A DNA stretch of 64,000 bases from Brachypterus glaber (GCA_958510825.1 OY294054.1:14583390-14647389), one strand, 5' to 3'; counted from the stretch's first letter, positions 23,851 through 36,326 are shown. Numbers and translations: made by a program. The notes: generated by a model from the sequence alone, not told the origin.

Positions 23851-25436
23851 TTTTACCCAATTAGCACTAGTTCATAATGAAGCAGATTTTTAACTACCGC
23901 TTTTTATCTTTTAACTTATTCAAAAAAAGCTTTTTACGTGGGTTTGCCTAAAAATGATTCGCATTTTAATTTATATTCCAGATAGTAGAAGAGTTTTAAT
24001 TTTACTTGGTGATAATAAACCTAATTTTGCCTAAATTACTGTATATCTATTATCTTTAATTAGTTGACTATCTTTTAAATGCTTAATTACAATTTTCTAA
24101 TTATCTTTTATCCTTATATTAAGCAACGGATAATTTTAACATGAAAATGTTTGACATCCTACTCCATTTAATATTATCTGCCCCCTCTAAAAAGTACACT
24201 TTAAGTTCGTTACAATATACCGGGTGTTTTTCAAAGATGGCTCGCCCTTATAACTTTTTTATTCCTATAGATAAAATAATAACATTTACAGGTTTACATT
24301 TTTATAAAGGTCACTACATCGAAACATTTGACGACTAATTTGTTGCACACAACAATATTGACTATACATATTAACTATAGATATGTATATATCGGTGTTT
24401 TTCAAAGAAAAAACCGATATTCGATTTTTATCTTTTAAGAATACGAAAGTTTTTAATTTTTATTTGTCGATAACTTTTTTTCCCACCTTACTCGTTTAAA
24501 TAAAATTATTTAAAAAAATCGAGATAAAAAGAAATAAAAATGTAAATATTTAAAACCTCGCGTCAACGCTAGAGTCGACGCGGCACCTATGCGAGTACTG
24601 AAAAAATATATATCTCTCAGTAAAATTTCTTAATATTTGCATAAAATATGTAATTTTTACTGAATTATACTTGGTTTTGTGAATTTACAGATTGTTCTAT
24701 TCTAGGGTTTTTTTTATTTTTTGTTCCTTTAAGCTAATAGTTGAGCCTGATACTACACTATAAAATATGTATTTTACTTAAAACCTACTTTAGAAACATT
24801 TTGTTTTAAAGTTGTGTTATAAAAATGTATTTTCCGGAAGCTTGAAGCTTAAGTTTTTCCATAAAGTTCAATGTAATAATAAAAAAAAGGTTAAGGTGAC
24901 CTGCTTTCTTTGCTGACTTATGCAATTTTTCGTCTCCGTTAGTTCGTCCAGCCAATAAAGCAGAAAATAAAGCATTGCTTTATTAGAGGAAAAAGTTTTA
25001 CTTTATCTAGCTAGCTGCCAAAAAAAGACGTGCCATATTAACATGTTGAGCCCCGAGAGGGACACCCGTGACCATTACAAAGAAAACCCTTGGCGACAAG
25101 GGCGTATCCAGGATTTTTTACAAACGTCTTTTTTAATTTTAAAAGTGTTACAATTTAAAGTTTTACTCAAGTGCAAGAAAGCTCTAGCGCCGCAAGCAAT
25201 TTTTTTACGAATTTGAAGCTGTATGGTCCACATGGAAAGGGCTTGCATATTTGTTTCGCTTTGTGCCCTTATCATTCTGGGGAAGTATAAATAAAGTATA
25301 AACTATTTATTATAAACTAAAAGAAACTATGCTACATATTCTTATTTGATATTTACAATTATGGCGAAGGCGCTATTATTGAAAATGCAAATAATAACTC
25401 GAGGAAAAATTGATTTTAATACAAAAAAAAACTTAA
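23851..25436. other. no gene seen
   Basis: The frames at 24141-24338 (65 aa, sense) and 25075-25275 (66 aa, antisense) were inspected. Neither shows a recognisable domain or clear splice sites. A GC-richer patch around 25030-25110 and another at 24545-24600 (GCGTCAACGCTAGAGTCGAC) have no known match to me. Confidence 0.4.
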
Positions 25437-26166
25437 CAAGCCGTGAAATATGTAACGATATGCATTCCATTATATATTATTCACAGTAAATGTATTGCAT
25501 TTCCCAAATACTTTAAAAATATATGATTTTCAAAAAAAAAATAACAAAAAAATACATTTAAAAAACAAAGATCTCTTTTGAAAAACGAAAAGTTATTTGA
25601 AAAACAAATAAAAAAAATTAAAAAAAAGTTTCCAAAAAAAAATTTTTTTTATTACATTTTTTTGCGAAGAACGAAAAATAAAAAAAAAATAAAACAAAAT
25701 TAAAAAAAAAAAGTTTTCCAGATTTTTTATTGTTTTTTTAATTTTGTTTTGGTAGAATTGATCCTTATAATAAAGGTAATTTTTCCTAAAAAAATTACGT
25801 TAATCGGAATTTTCTGTCAGATTTTTTCGATTTTTTTAAAAGTTTAACCCCCGATAACTTTTTTGTTTTTGGGGTGGTTACTTTCAAAAACAATAGGGAT
25901 ATTCCCCTCGTAGAACCTATTTTTTTCTGAAAAAAGTCGATCGTATTATTCGTTCTTGAGTTATCGTGTTAACAAAAATCGTGACAACAGACAGACGGAC
26001 AGACAGACAGACAGACGGACATTTCAAAAAAAATTGATTATTTTTTCATGAAACAAATTTATATCCAAGATTTTTTGTCTAGGACGATTTTTGTTTTTTT
26101 TTTTTTTTTGAAAATTCGAAACTACCGTATAATATTGTTCTAGCGCAGGCGCTGTGAATAATATAA
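25437..26166. mobile_element. family K element, copy 2
   Basis: It starts near AAGCCGTGAAATATGTAACG and ends CTAGCGCAGGCGCTGTGAAT then AATATAATAA. The interior has long A/T tracts, a GACAGACGGACAGACAG run at about 25983-26020, and the phrase TTTTTTGTCTAGGACGATTT shared with the other copies. The inverted ends ATTATATATTATTCACAG and CTGTGAATAATATAAT define it. Confidence 0.75.
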
Positions 26167-26336
26167 TAACAGACATTCTTCTGGATGACAGATAAAAAAA
26201 AATCTTTCAAATGTGGTGTTATAGGAGAATGTTCAAGATAAAACGGCGAGCTACACACAGTAACGTTTTGTCAGAATAAAACATGTATTTTTATTCTAAT
26301 TTTATTGTTGCATAAATTCATTTGATCACGGAAAGA

Positions 26337-26751
26337 AATTAGTGGGCTCTGCGCTATACATTATAAGATATTTGGTAACAGTGGCAAATTATAGTGATTT
26401 AAGCTATAGATTATAAGGGACACAATAACTAAAAATGTTAAAAATAAATTGGAAACGATTATATATATTACAGACACGATTATATTTATTACAGGCACTA
26501 TTATAAATTTACAGAAATTTTATTATATTATAAAACTTATTAGCACGGATAATAATTAAATCTTTTTAAGCTATAAATGCCATACTATTTGTTATATTTT
26601 ATTATTCACTAAACAATTAAAGTATTTCATATAAATTTTTACACTGACTGCCATAATTGTAAGAGAAAGCCTTGTATTTATATAATAAGCGATTATAATT
26701 TGCTTGGTATGTCTGTTATAGCGCTCCTAGCTATAATTTTTTTTTTCCGTG
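26337..26751. mobile_element. MITE family M, copy 1
   Basis: Bounded by CACGGAAAGAAATTAGTGGG and AATTTTTTTTTTCCGTG, a short inverted pair (CACGGAAA). It is almost identical to the inverted copy at 28500-28923. The interior is AT-rich with phrases such as GACACGATTATATTTATTAC repeated with small changes. Confidence 0.75.
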
Positions 26752-28499
26752 ATGCGTGATATTTAAGTACCTTCAAGGTTGACAAATAATTTTTTAAACA
26801 CTTTAGATGTGGAGCAAACTTATTGACTGGTCTTACTCAACCATTTTGTCGAAAATTGGCTATACTATGTCTACGCTTTGTTTACATTTAATATTACTTT
26901 TTTATTGAAATCACTTTGGCTAAGTTTCTGGTAAAAAAGGCAAATATTTTTAACAAGCCAGAAAGATATGTAATGCTTCGCTTCTTTTTAGTATAATCGC
27001 ACCGTATAACGCATTTTCCTCCTAAACTTTAAAAATGCGCGCTTTATTTTTACTTTTATTTGATATGGTATTAAAATATGGGGCTCCCTATAACGTTTCT
27101 GTCTATCCTTGATGACTTCACCCCGTACTAGGGGGGTGAAACCGATCACCTCTTTTATTTCACGTATATTTGACCCTAGCAACTTTGAGAGTGAAACCGA
27201 TCATTTATCCTCGTTTTAAAACAATTTTTTCGTTTTTAAATAAAGAAAAAAAGGTTAAAAAACTAGTAAAAAAACGTGTATTTGTTATCAAAAAGGTACA
27301 TATTATCTTAAACTTAAAAATTATTTCTTAAATGGTTTGGGAGGGGATGAGGGGACTTACTACTTGTATTTCCTACAAAACAAACTCAAAAAAAAACTTT
27401 AATGACAAAGAAAGCTTTATTTGGACCAATTAGTTAGTGATCGATTTGACCCCACCATTTTCCCACTTTTTATAAAAATGTAAATAAAAAATAACACAAT
27501 GTTGATAAAAAACTAAAAAATTTTTACTACTAGGGCCAGATAATAGTTAAACTCAAATTTACTTAACACCTTCTCTCAGCTCTTTTCTGTGACTCTGTAC
27601 AACCAAGTTTCCAAAAACTATTTTTCTTAAACCTCTAAAACAACCTACGTATCTCGACAGACAGACAAAATAAACCTTCTTCGTGTCCGTTTTTGTAAAG
27701 ACTGATATTTCCTGCAGTAACTTGTCGACTTTCGCCGCGTACTGACTGCTGTATACTACCAGTACTAAAAACATTAGCCAAAATATACGTGATGATTGAT
27801 TTCACCCCTGCTGATCGGTTTCACCACGGTTGACGGTACTGATCACCCTATATTATAGCCTATATTATAGCCTTAAAGGCTCTTCTAGCTCGGGAGTTGT
27901 AAAGAGTTTAATAAGAAAATACCTTTCATGCTTCAATATTAACATTAGACTGAAGCCATTTAAGGAAAAAACACTAGAGACCCCAGTCACATTTCTTTCC
28001 CTAATGCCCTAACCTCTTATACATTTTTCATACAAAGAAATTCAGTTATTATAGTCTTCGAAGTCTCTGACTAGAAGAGTATTATGTCAGACAGAAAAAT
28101 TCTAGTTGAATATACTTTTTATCAAATTCTGAACATTAAAAAAATAATCGTCTGTCCGTCCGTATGTGTGTCACGTTTTTTTTTAGCACGATAACTTAAT
28201 AAGGGTCTCAAGTTTTCAGGTAAATTAAATGATATGAGAGGAAGAACCCATTGGTTTTTTTAAATTAATCCCTTTCAAAATATGTTAATAAAAATGTTCA
28301 TACTTATTTCGAAAAAAAAATCCGTTCATAAACAAAAAAGTTTGGACGCCACTTTCCAAAAAAAATATTAAAAATAGAAGGAACAGTCCTATAAAGTCCA
28401 AAAGAAAACATCAGTTTGATTAATAAAAGTATTAATACTAGTTTCGAAAAAAATCCATTCAAAAAAGTTACAGGGGCGCCAGGCGTATAAGAAATCATA
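26752..28499. other. spacer between two inverted MITEs, with an inner inverted repeat
   Basis: GTACTAGGGGGGTGAAACCG at about 27125-27144 and the inverted TGATCGGTTTCACCACGGTT at about 27812-27831 bracket 0.7 kb; GTGAAACCGATCA occurs again at 27190. A family K end lies at about 26953-26985 and a diverged K-like CTGTCCGTCCG stretch near 28142. The antisense frame at 27559-27774 (71 aa) shows no domain I know. Confidence 0.5.
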
Positions 28500-28923
28500 C
28501 ACGGAAAAAAAAATTATAGCTAGGAGCGCTATAACACACATACCAAGCAAATTATAATTGCTTATTATATAAATACAAGGCTTTCTCTTACAATTATGGC
28601 AGTCAGTGTAAAAATTTATATGAAATACTTTAATTGTTTAGTGAATAATAAAATATAACAAATAGTATGGCATTTATAGCTTAAATAGATTTAATTATTG
28701 TCCGTGCTAATAATTTTTATAATATAATAAAATTTCTGTAAATTTATAATAGTGCCTGTAATAAATATAATCGTGTCTGTAATATATATAATCGTTTCCA
28801 ATTTATTTTTAACATTATTAGTTATTGTGTCCCTTATAATCTATAGCTTAAATCACTATAATTTGCCACTGTTACCAAATATCTTATAATGTATAGCGCA
28901 GAGCCCACTAATTTCTTTCCGTG
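28500..28923. mobile_element. MITE family M, copy 2 (inverted)
   Basis: Reverse-complement copy of 26337-26751, differing by scattered substitutions. CACGGAAA and TTTCCGTG are its ends, and TA lies on both sides (28498-28499 and 28924-28925), suggesting a TA target. Confidence 0.8.
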
Positions 28924-29125
28924 TACTTGAAAAGTAAAATGAGGGAAAAAAAATATTTGCTATTCACTGTGAATATACACTATATAATGCGAAGCATTAT
29001 ATGCCTTCACGGCTTGTTTTTTACTAAATTTAAAATAAAAGACTGCTTGATAGAGTGTTCTTTAAATTTCTTTTCTTTGGAGCTTCCGTCATCTAGTTTT
29101 GCAAGTAAAACTTATTTCTACACTA

Positions 29126-30106
29126 CACGGTAAAAATAAATTACATTAAATTACATAGTCCGTAAATGGTAATATGTTGCCATAGACCGGAATGGTAAAA
29201 ATTACATAGTCCGTAATGGTAATATTTTGCATAGACCGGAACGGTAAAAATTACATAATCCAGAATGGTAATATTTTGCATAGTCCGGAACGCTAAAAAT
29301 TACATAGTCCAGAATGGTAATATTTTGCATAGACTTTTTATTATAAAAACAAACGTAAAAAAAACAAATCAGCTTGAACGATTTTTTTATATTTGCAATA
29401 CTTATGGTGTGTTTAATATTTTTTTAAAAAATTAACATACAGTCATATTAAAAGTGCTTTTAAAACAACTTAAACACTACGTTGTTTGTTCCAAATTACA
29501 AGTCTCTGTGTCAAATCTTTTTTGAAATGTCGTAGCGTAAAGTTCATTTGGTTTAATAAACCAAACGATTTGCACCCTTAATACGAGTATAAACTGCTTA
29601 CATCTTTCTTTAAAGATCTATTGGTTGATAAAGATCGTAATTTATAATGAATATAAATTTTAGGCCACAAATAAAGCATTTAAATATCGTACATAAATAA
29701 TATTTACTTTTTTACACTTTTAACACTTTAACCTAGCAGCATGCGTCGCTATCTCTCTAACAATAACAATATTAAACGGTCCGTCTCATGATGCGACGCC
29801 TTCTTGGTTAGTGTCCAAAGCGCACGCGCGTCTTAAAAATAACATAGCCCGACATTGTAAAATTATGTAAAAATATGTAAATCAATGTAAATATATTTTT
29901 TTACATTATTATACATTATTTTACATTTTTTTGCATTCTTTTACATTCTTTTACATTCTTTTACATTATTTTACATTCTTTTACATTCTTTTACATTATT
30001 TTACATAAATTCATGAATTATGCATAGTCCAGAATAGTAAATTTACTCTTCCGTACTTTGTAAATTCATGTATTTTTACATTATTTTACATGCAGTTTTT
30101 ACAGTG
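29126..30106. mobile_element. family N element, copy 1, with 49-bp and TTACA internal tandems
   Basis: The ends CACGGTAAAAATAAATTAC and TGCAGTTTTTACAGTG form a short TIR with TA on both sides. The left part has about four tandem units of about 49 bases (AATTACATAGTCCGTAATGG then TAATATTTTGCATAGACC). The right part is a TTTTACATTA-type array. The middle holds a GC-richer block, AGCAGCATGCGTCGCTATCT and CGCACGCGCGTCTT. A near-identical copy is at 59013-59861. Confidence 0.85.
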
Positions 30107-30262
30107 TAAAGAAAAAGATCTAGTTGGGACAATCAGATTAATATTTAAACACAAAACAACTATTTCTTTGGTTGCTGCAACCAGAAATCAGGTGGGCAAC
30201 TGGACAAAATGTTGTCCTTGCCACATCCTTAAAATCAAAGTGTTTTTTTTTTGTTAGCTTAA

Positions 30263-30634
30263 AGCAGGCCACTCACTAGGGAGCATGTTGCGCAAAACCT
30301 TGGCGAACGGAGTTGTCGTCAACAAGTTGCCAAATCTGTATGTTGTTTTGTCAACATGCTGCTATGTTGCAGGCTCCTAGGGCGATACAGAAAAGCCATT
30401 ATTTTACCCATACTCTATTTTTCTTTCTCTTATTTTAGTGGCTATTGTCAAGCCTATTGTAATTGCCACTTTTTCTTGCTTTGACAGCACTTTCATATTG
30501 ACCCACTCGTTTAGGTTGCGTTTTGTCAACTGAAGTTGCCCAACATGTTTCCTGATGTGTGAGCTCGGTTGGTTTTGTTGACAAGCACGTTGAGAAGCAT
30601 TTTGGCCAACATTCTCTCTAGTGAGTGGCCTGCT
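30263..30634 (-). mobile_element. PIF/Harbinger-like non-autonomous element
   Basis: The ends AGCAGGCCACTCACTAG and CTAGTGAGTGGCCTGCT are perfect 17-base inverted repeats, flanked by TAA and TAG, close to the 3-base T-A target of PIF/Harbinger. On the - strand, 30494-30404 reads MKVLSKQEKVAITIGLTIAT and then a basic stretch before a stop. This resembles the start of HARBI1-type transposases, where a short helix precedes an Arg/Lys-rich region. About 30 residues remain, so no activity is possible. The open frame running past the right end to 30697 is not part of the protein. The superfamily is a by-eye inference; a gene fragment captured by another TIR element is the alternative. Confidence 0.45.
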
Positions 30635-31021
30635 TAGAGTTCTGTTAGAACCAGCAATTTTTCTGGTTGGTACTACCAGAAATCTAGTAAGAGCCACAAA
30701 AAAAACTTGCGGTGGTTACCAGAGAAATCGTTATTGTAGAAAATACAATAACAATTACCAGAACTATAACAACGTTAAGTAATACTATAACAACCAGTGA
30801 ATGTTAACTAAACTTTCGTGGGGTTGCATGTAAGCAAAAACGTTTAGTATTTACTACGGTAACAAGCTGTCAGTACTTAAATGTGCAATGTATCATATAT
30901 GCAACAATTAAAAATAGTATATTTCTAACCTAATAAGAAAATGAAACATTCCCAATTCGAGAGATGCTGTGGGGAGACCTTGTTTTCTTTCAATAAAATT
31001 GTTGATTTTTTCTTCCTAGGT
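30635..31021. other. no gene seen
   Basis: Contains the imperfect hairpin CGTTATTGTAGAAAATACAATAACAA at about 30729 (18 bases of it are symmetrical) and phrases like ACTATAACAACGTTAAG related to the AACGTT hairpins elsewhere in the window. Confidence 0.45.
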
Positions 31022-31423
31022 ATATATCGTCGGCTTACAAGTAAAGAGCACTAAGTCCAAAAACATGGTTTTGAGATATTAACAAATTTAACTTTCGCTG
31101 TTGTTTTTTAATTCTTGTATTAATTGTTACAAAAATGCACGTTTCGCCAAATAAACACTAAGTCGCTTAGTGCAGAAACATTTGAAATAATCTACAAGTA
31201 AAACGCTAAGTGCACTAAGTGACTTAATGCCTATTGCCAGATAAAATTTTATTCAAAATCAAACTGGTGCGTTTTGTATAGTGGGTAACTCTCTTGACAG
31301 TCCACCTAGAAGTTAGTTCGGTTTACCTGTACATAGATCATCAAAAATTAATTACAGGCCATAAAAATCCCATTTTTGCAAAAAAGTGACTTAGTGCCTT
31401 TTACTTGTAAGCCGACGATATAT
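31022..31423. mobile_element. 400-bp TIR element with ends ATATATCGTCGGC
   Basis: ATATATCGTCGGCTTACAAG (left) and CTTGTAAGCCGACGATATAT (right) are inverted copies, and the match extends inward through TAAAGAGCACTAAGTC and GACTTAGTGCC. Several more ACTAAGT-type phrases occur inside in both orientations. No coding capacity. Confidence 0.75.
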
Positions 31424-31668
31424 TTTTTTTAATATATTAAAATCCTGGTTTTCCAGGTTCGTGTCTTAATTCCATGTATAATCTGATCTCCAGCAATTTT
31501 AGGTTACTGAAAAAAGTCCAAACCATCAAGTTATTGGTCCCAGGACTTGTTTGACGTAACCTTTCTTCCCACCCTATCTCTAGTTAATTTTTAGATGTCT
31601 CTAAAATTACTTTAGCATTTGTGAGCAGTATTCCCAATTCTCTACAACACGCTCTTATTTGCAACTCT

Positions 31669-31716
31669 ACACCACCACCACCACCACCACCACCACCACC
31701 ACCACCACCACCACCA
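31669..31716. repeat. (CCA)n microsatellite
   Basis: About 15 uninterrupted CCA units. It creates the poly-threonine frame at 31659-31856, which is an artefact. Confidence 0.95.
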
Positions 31717-32859
31717 ATTTTTTCATATTTGTCATCCCTATTGTAATTGTAACTCGTAAACTAAGGTTCAAATGTTTCTATACATCCTCTACATATGTTC
31801 TCGTTGCCATTATGTACACTTCTCACCCCCTCCCTCTCCCTATCATAATATGTTAATTAATCTGTTGTTAATTGTCCAACATGTCATATTTTGAGTAAGT
31901 AAATTTATTATGTATGTTTAGCGAGTACATATTAACAAGTGTAATACTACATAATTGTTAATTATACACAGAAAATATAGATGTTTAATAGAAATAAAAT
32001 ATTTTTTACAGCTGTAGGATATATCCGTACAGTAAATAATTTATTTTTTAATATTATTAATACGTAGATTTTATCAAAAACATGTAAATTTTAAAGAAAT
32101 TATGTAATTGTTTAATAAAAATTATATAATATTGGTAAAATTTTCGTATAATTTAAGTAGTAATACTTTGTCGTAGAATATTTACAGTGTAGCGTCGTAT
32201 ATTTTATGAAGTACGTAATTTTACAGTTTAACTGTATTAATATTACTTTTTTATCTGTAATTATTACTAATTATATTACCTAAACTATAGTTAGTACTTA
32301 CCTTTATAAACACCAGGTATTTTCTTACGAAAATATCATTTTTTTACATTTTTTAAAAAATTAACTTTGTAAAATTAATATATTCTGATCACAAAACATA
32401 TGTTAAAAATACTTTTAAAAATGTATAAATCCGATTTTTTACATTTTTTTCTGTAATTGTAGCATTTTGTTAGAAGTTCGCTAATTATGTATTGTATATT
32501 GGAAAGAAATTTTAAAATTTAAATGTAATTAATTATTAAAATTGCATGCATGATTTTGTAAAACTAAATTCCAATCATAATTACTGTTTTAAATTTTACG
32601 AAACTTTACGTATTTTACGAAATTAATAATAATGACAAAAAGGTTTGATATTTCTATTTTGTAGTTACAAAAAAAGCAAGCAAATACTTGACAAACAATT
32701 TTAACTCGGTGCGTACTAAAATTTAAGCACCCAAATGCTTTAATTAAGTTTTAAAGTGGTTTATAAAATGAAATAGCGTTAATATTTTAAGTTTATGGTA
32801 GAGTTTATTTACGTATTTAATACCTTAAGCTAAATAAAACTTTAAATTAAAATAAAATA
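31717..32859. other. no gene seen
   Basis: Very AT-rich. From about 32010 to 32200 the pattern GTAAAT...TTTACAGTGTA suggests a heavily decayed relative of the TTACA-rich family N. No exon candidate. Confidence 0.4.
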
Positions 32860-33555
32860 CACTGCCCAGTAAAATCGCTTTCCCATTTTTCACCTCCGCG
32901 CGTCAAATGGATTTTTTATCATCAGATTTACTTTCAGAAACCTCAAAAACCCCAATATACAAATTTTTAGTAAAACTACCCTCCATCCTCCAGAGGTTGG
33001 AGTTTGGACTTTTTTTTTCAGCAACCTCAAAAACCCATATATACCATTTTTCACGAAAACTACCCCCCACCCCTTGGGGGTTGGAACTGGAAAAATTTTA
33101 TTATCAAATTCAGTTTCGTCGTCCTCAAAAACCTCTATATACCAAGTTTGACGAATATATTGAAAATATTTAAAAATATTGACCCCCTCGCCCCCGTGGG
33201 AGTGAAATTAGATTTTTTTTATTATCATATTCAATTTCAGCAACCTCAAAAACCTATTATTGTATTTACCCTATTTGCCCCCCTTGCCCCACCCCAATGT
33301 TTATCAAAAACAATACCGAGCGAGAACTTTTGGTAAAACACCTGCATGCCAAATTTTAAGTCTCTAGCTTAAAGGGTTCTTAAGTTATCTTGGATACAAG
33401 ATTTCCCGGACAGAACTACCAATCGACCAATCGGGATTTATATCGACATAAAACGTCATAAAACGCAAAAATACGCAAAAAAAAATTGAAATTTTTTGCA
33501 TAAATACAAGGTATTCCGAAATTTTGAAAATTTTCAAAATGGGAAAGCAATTGTG
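32860..33555. mobile_element. family S TIR element, fullest copy
   Basis: Left CACTGCCCAGTAAAATCGCT and right GGGAAAGCAATTGTG are inverted through GCTTTCCCATTTT, with TA on both sides. The left half has three to four loose repeats of a unit of about 80-90 bases holding CCTCAAAAACC and CCCCNNGGGGGTTGGA-like stretches. The two overlapping frames at 32907-33336 come from these repeats. Confidence 0.7.
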
Positions 33556-34120
33556 TATTTTTAATTAAATTATTAAATAAACTATTTTCAACAAATTAAG
33601 TAGCTACAACAACACTTTGTTATAGATTCTCCGAAAAATATTAAGAAAAAAGGACCTTAAATGACAAAGATATAATGTGACAATCTAACAAAATGTACTA
33701 AAAACTTTTTTATATTTTGTGACTCTTATAAGCTCATAATCACACGCATTTTGCGTGTTCTTATAGGCCCATAAGAGGTCCCTATCTTTTTTCTTTTGGG
33801 TTGGCAACAGACAAAAGCCTATCGCTTAAAGTTTTCTGTGCAAATGTCAATGTCGCTTTAAAGTTTAATTTTCTACATAATTTTGTGTTTAGGTTATTTT
33901 TTACCGTGTTAAAATTGTGGCTTGGTCAATTTCAGTGAAAAAGAGAAGAGATGACTATAAAATATATCAAAATATCATTTGTTCCACGAGTTTAGGAATT
34001 TTAAACATGGTGGAAACTGTAATACCAACCCAAAACAAAAATCCCTAAATCAGTCATCAATTTAAATGTAAGTTTTTTTTAAATTTTAGAGCAAAATAGA
34101 AAAAATTGTATAAAGCACTC
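33556..34120. other. no gene seen
   Basis: Holds the complement of the ATGCGTGTGATTATGAGCTT block at 12288, at about 33732-33751, and otherwise unrecognised sequence. An AG|GT-like context near 33930-34065 lacks a usable frame. Confidence 0.4.
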
Positions 34121-34203
34121 GTTTCATAACACGTTGTTAGCGCACTAGTACTTTAAAAAAGTCCAAACTTGTACTCGTGCGCTAAAAACGTATGTTATGA
34201 AAC
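34121..34203. repeat. hairpin with GCGCACTAGTAC arm
   Basis: GTTTCATAACACGTTGTTAG then CGCACTAGTAC on the left pairs with GTACTCGTGCGC then ACGTATGTTATGAAAC on the right, with a few mismatches. It shares the CATAAC plus ACTAGT words with the heads of family A and the 37.3-kb repeat. Confidence 0.7.
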
Positions 34204-34925
34204 TAGTACTTTAATAAACTATATTTGCCATTTATACTTTCCCTTATACCTTTATACTTTCTTACGTACACAAAGAAAAATATTTCCATAAGTCAAAGAA
34301 AAAAACTTTGGAGTCATACTTTAAATCCCCCATGGTACGCTTTGTAACGCAAAGACTTTCCTTCCCCCTATGATACGTAAGATCCCTACTAAAAAGAATT
34401 GGGTGAAAAAGCCAACTGTTATATTTCTTTTAAAATAATAAACAGCGTTATGAAAAATCATATTGAAAATTAAAATTTTATTAATAAAAATGTGTTCTCA
34501 ATATTCTTTCTTATAAAACGTTATACTATTTTTGTTTTTTATCTTTTTAGTGGAGAAGGGGTCTTGCCTAGTATTTATAGAGGGGATAAGACCCCCTTTT
34601 TTTAAGTATAGCTCCTAAATTACAAATTTATTTAATCCAACGCATGGCCTTACGTTAGCAGCGACTTTACATGTAAAAAAATAGAGTGTACTTGATTCAA
34701 GTAAATATTTCTCTATATTTAGTACCCAAAGTAGTAAAGTAAGTAAAGTTTTAAATTTTAATAACTAAGTTAAAACGGGAAATTTTCTTTTATAGTGTTA
34801 AAATAATTACAGGACTAAGTGTAATATCCATAATTATAAATTATTTATAGTTTTAATAATTTAGTTTTCTTCGTTAATTGCTGATAATCTGCATTATAAT
34901 TAACGATAAGGGCAAGGTAAAATAA
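34204..34925. other. no gene seen
   Basis: Unrecognised. The pair CTTGCCTAGTATTTATAGAGG / AAGACCCCC near 34560-34600 is not symmetrical enough to be called a repeat. Confidence 0.4.
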
Positions 34926-35290
34926 GTCATGAAACGATGTATTGCTTTACATTCCATAGTATATTCTCATAATTTATAGTAAGTTACGTTTTTTTTCTAG
35001 TGAACTCTAAAACACTATTCTTGGTATTTTTTTTATCTAATTTTTGTTTTTTTTTTTTTTTGAAAAAAACCCAATTTTTTTTTTTTTTTTTTTGAAAAAT
35101 ATATCATTATTTTTTAGGGGGGAGGGCAAATATTTTTTCTAACCTATTTAGGTGAAAATTTATAAACAGGGGTTTTTGAGGTCGCTTTTAAAATCTGTTA
35201 TTAAAAAACTTCTTACTCACGCCGTGAGCCCTTTACTTTCTGTTATATTATTCTTCTAGCTCGTGAGCTGTGTATATTGTAATAATATGG
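34926..35290. mobile_element. diverged family K-like element
   Basis: It opens AAGTCATGAAACGATGTATT and closes TTCTTCTAGCTCGTGAGCTG then TGTATATTGTAATAATATGG, the same plan as family K with a different stem (AGCTCGTGAGCT) in the end hairpin. The interior is T/A runs. Strongly diverged, so the assignment is by plan rather than identity. Confidence 0.45.
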
Positions 35291-35929
35291 AACATGCATG
35301 TGGGCAAATATCGATCGAAACGTAACCTTTCTCTTATCTTATATTAAAAGAATTTACTTTTCATGCTATTATGGTATCTGTTATTGTGGATACTGGTACA
35401 AATACGCCCGAAACACGACAAATAATTCGCACATAAATCCAATTTAAATAAACATAAAGCTTTAAATATTAATGGGCCATTATTTTGGGTCTATTTGAAT
35501 TATCGGGGGGGGGGAGTTTTGGGCATAAAAGAATAACCGCTCCGAGCTTTTTTTATAAGGATTTTGTTAGTATTTTTATTTATATTTTTATTATATCAAA
35601 TACTACCCTTTCTACGGGGGGATAAATTCTGACGTCCGCCAGAAGTGTTTAATAATTAGTTTATTATTAAGCGAAAAAGAGGGTAATTTTATTAATTAAG
35701 GGAAAGTTTTTGACATTTAAGCATTTAAAGCATTTAAAGCATTTAAAGATTGCAAGGGAAAAAGGATTAAAGATTTTAGTAGCAATTAATAAAGCACATC
35801 GGTCCCCAATATTTGGCTAAAGCGACATTTTACTTGTGTAATTTTAATGAAAAACTGATCAAAGTCACAGCTTACCACTAAAGAATATTCGTAGTAGAAT
35901 ATCTCGCAATGGTGACCATTATACACAAA
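35291..35929. other. no gene seen
   Basis: Contains a G run near 35505, and three tandem copies of GCATTTAAA at about 35719-35745. No exon candidate. Confidence 0.45.
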
Positions 35930-36125
35930 GGTTTGGACACCAACCACCTCTTAACTTTTTAACGAGTTGAGATGTATATTAAAACACATAAATACGACAA
36001 CTCAAACTATCTTTTGGCATATATATGATATTTTTAGCTTTTAAAATGTGTTCCGGATGGGATTTTTTTTTAATGAAAAGTGGGGTCGTGTGGTACATCT
36101 TTTTAAAGCGATTTTTTGTTAAAGT
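35930..36125. repeat. half copy related to the Tc1/mariner-type MITE at 13714
   Basis: Shared order of blocks: AACTTTTTAACGAGTTGAGA, CGACAACTCAAACTATCTTT, TTTTAGCTTTTAAAATGTG, AATGAAAAGTGGGGTCGTGT. The other arm is missing. The open frame at 36025-36216 starts inside it. Confidence 0.65.
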
Positions 36126-36212
36126 TGCAGTTTTTGAAGAATCTTTTAGTCACGGACGCAGTTTTAACCTATATATAAACCTTTGTTATAAATTACTTTG
36201 CCGTGTAAAAAA

Positions 36213-36326
36213 ATGAAAAAATGTGCAAAAATAGTAAAACTGGTTAAAGAAGGTGTTGATAAGAGTTGGTTTCCGCCTATTATACACCCGAAAAACAAAA
36301 AAGTTTCGGATTCCGACAATTTTTAA
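36213..36326 (+). other. small open frame of 37 codons, unidentified
   Basis: ATG at 36213 opens MKKCAKIVKLVKEGVDKSWF and runs to a TAA at 36324. The composition is more protein-like than most short frames here (lysine/valine helix, then a PP turn). There is no splice context that convinces and no family I recognise. It could be a fragment of a decayed transposon gene or chance. Confidence 0.2.

Noticed and set aside
27559..27774. 71-codon antisense frame
   Set aside because: No domain, no splice signals, and it lies between paired inverted repeats.
31659..31856. Poly-threonine protein
   Set aside because: It is the translation of a (CCA)n microsatellite.
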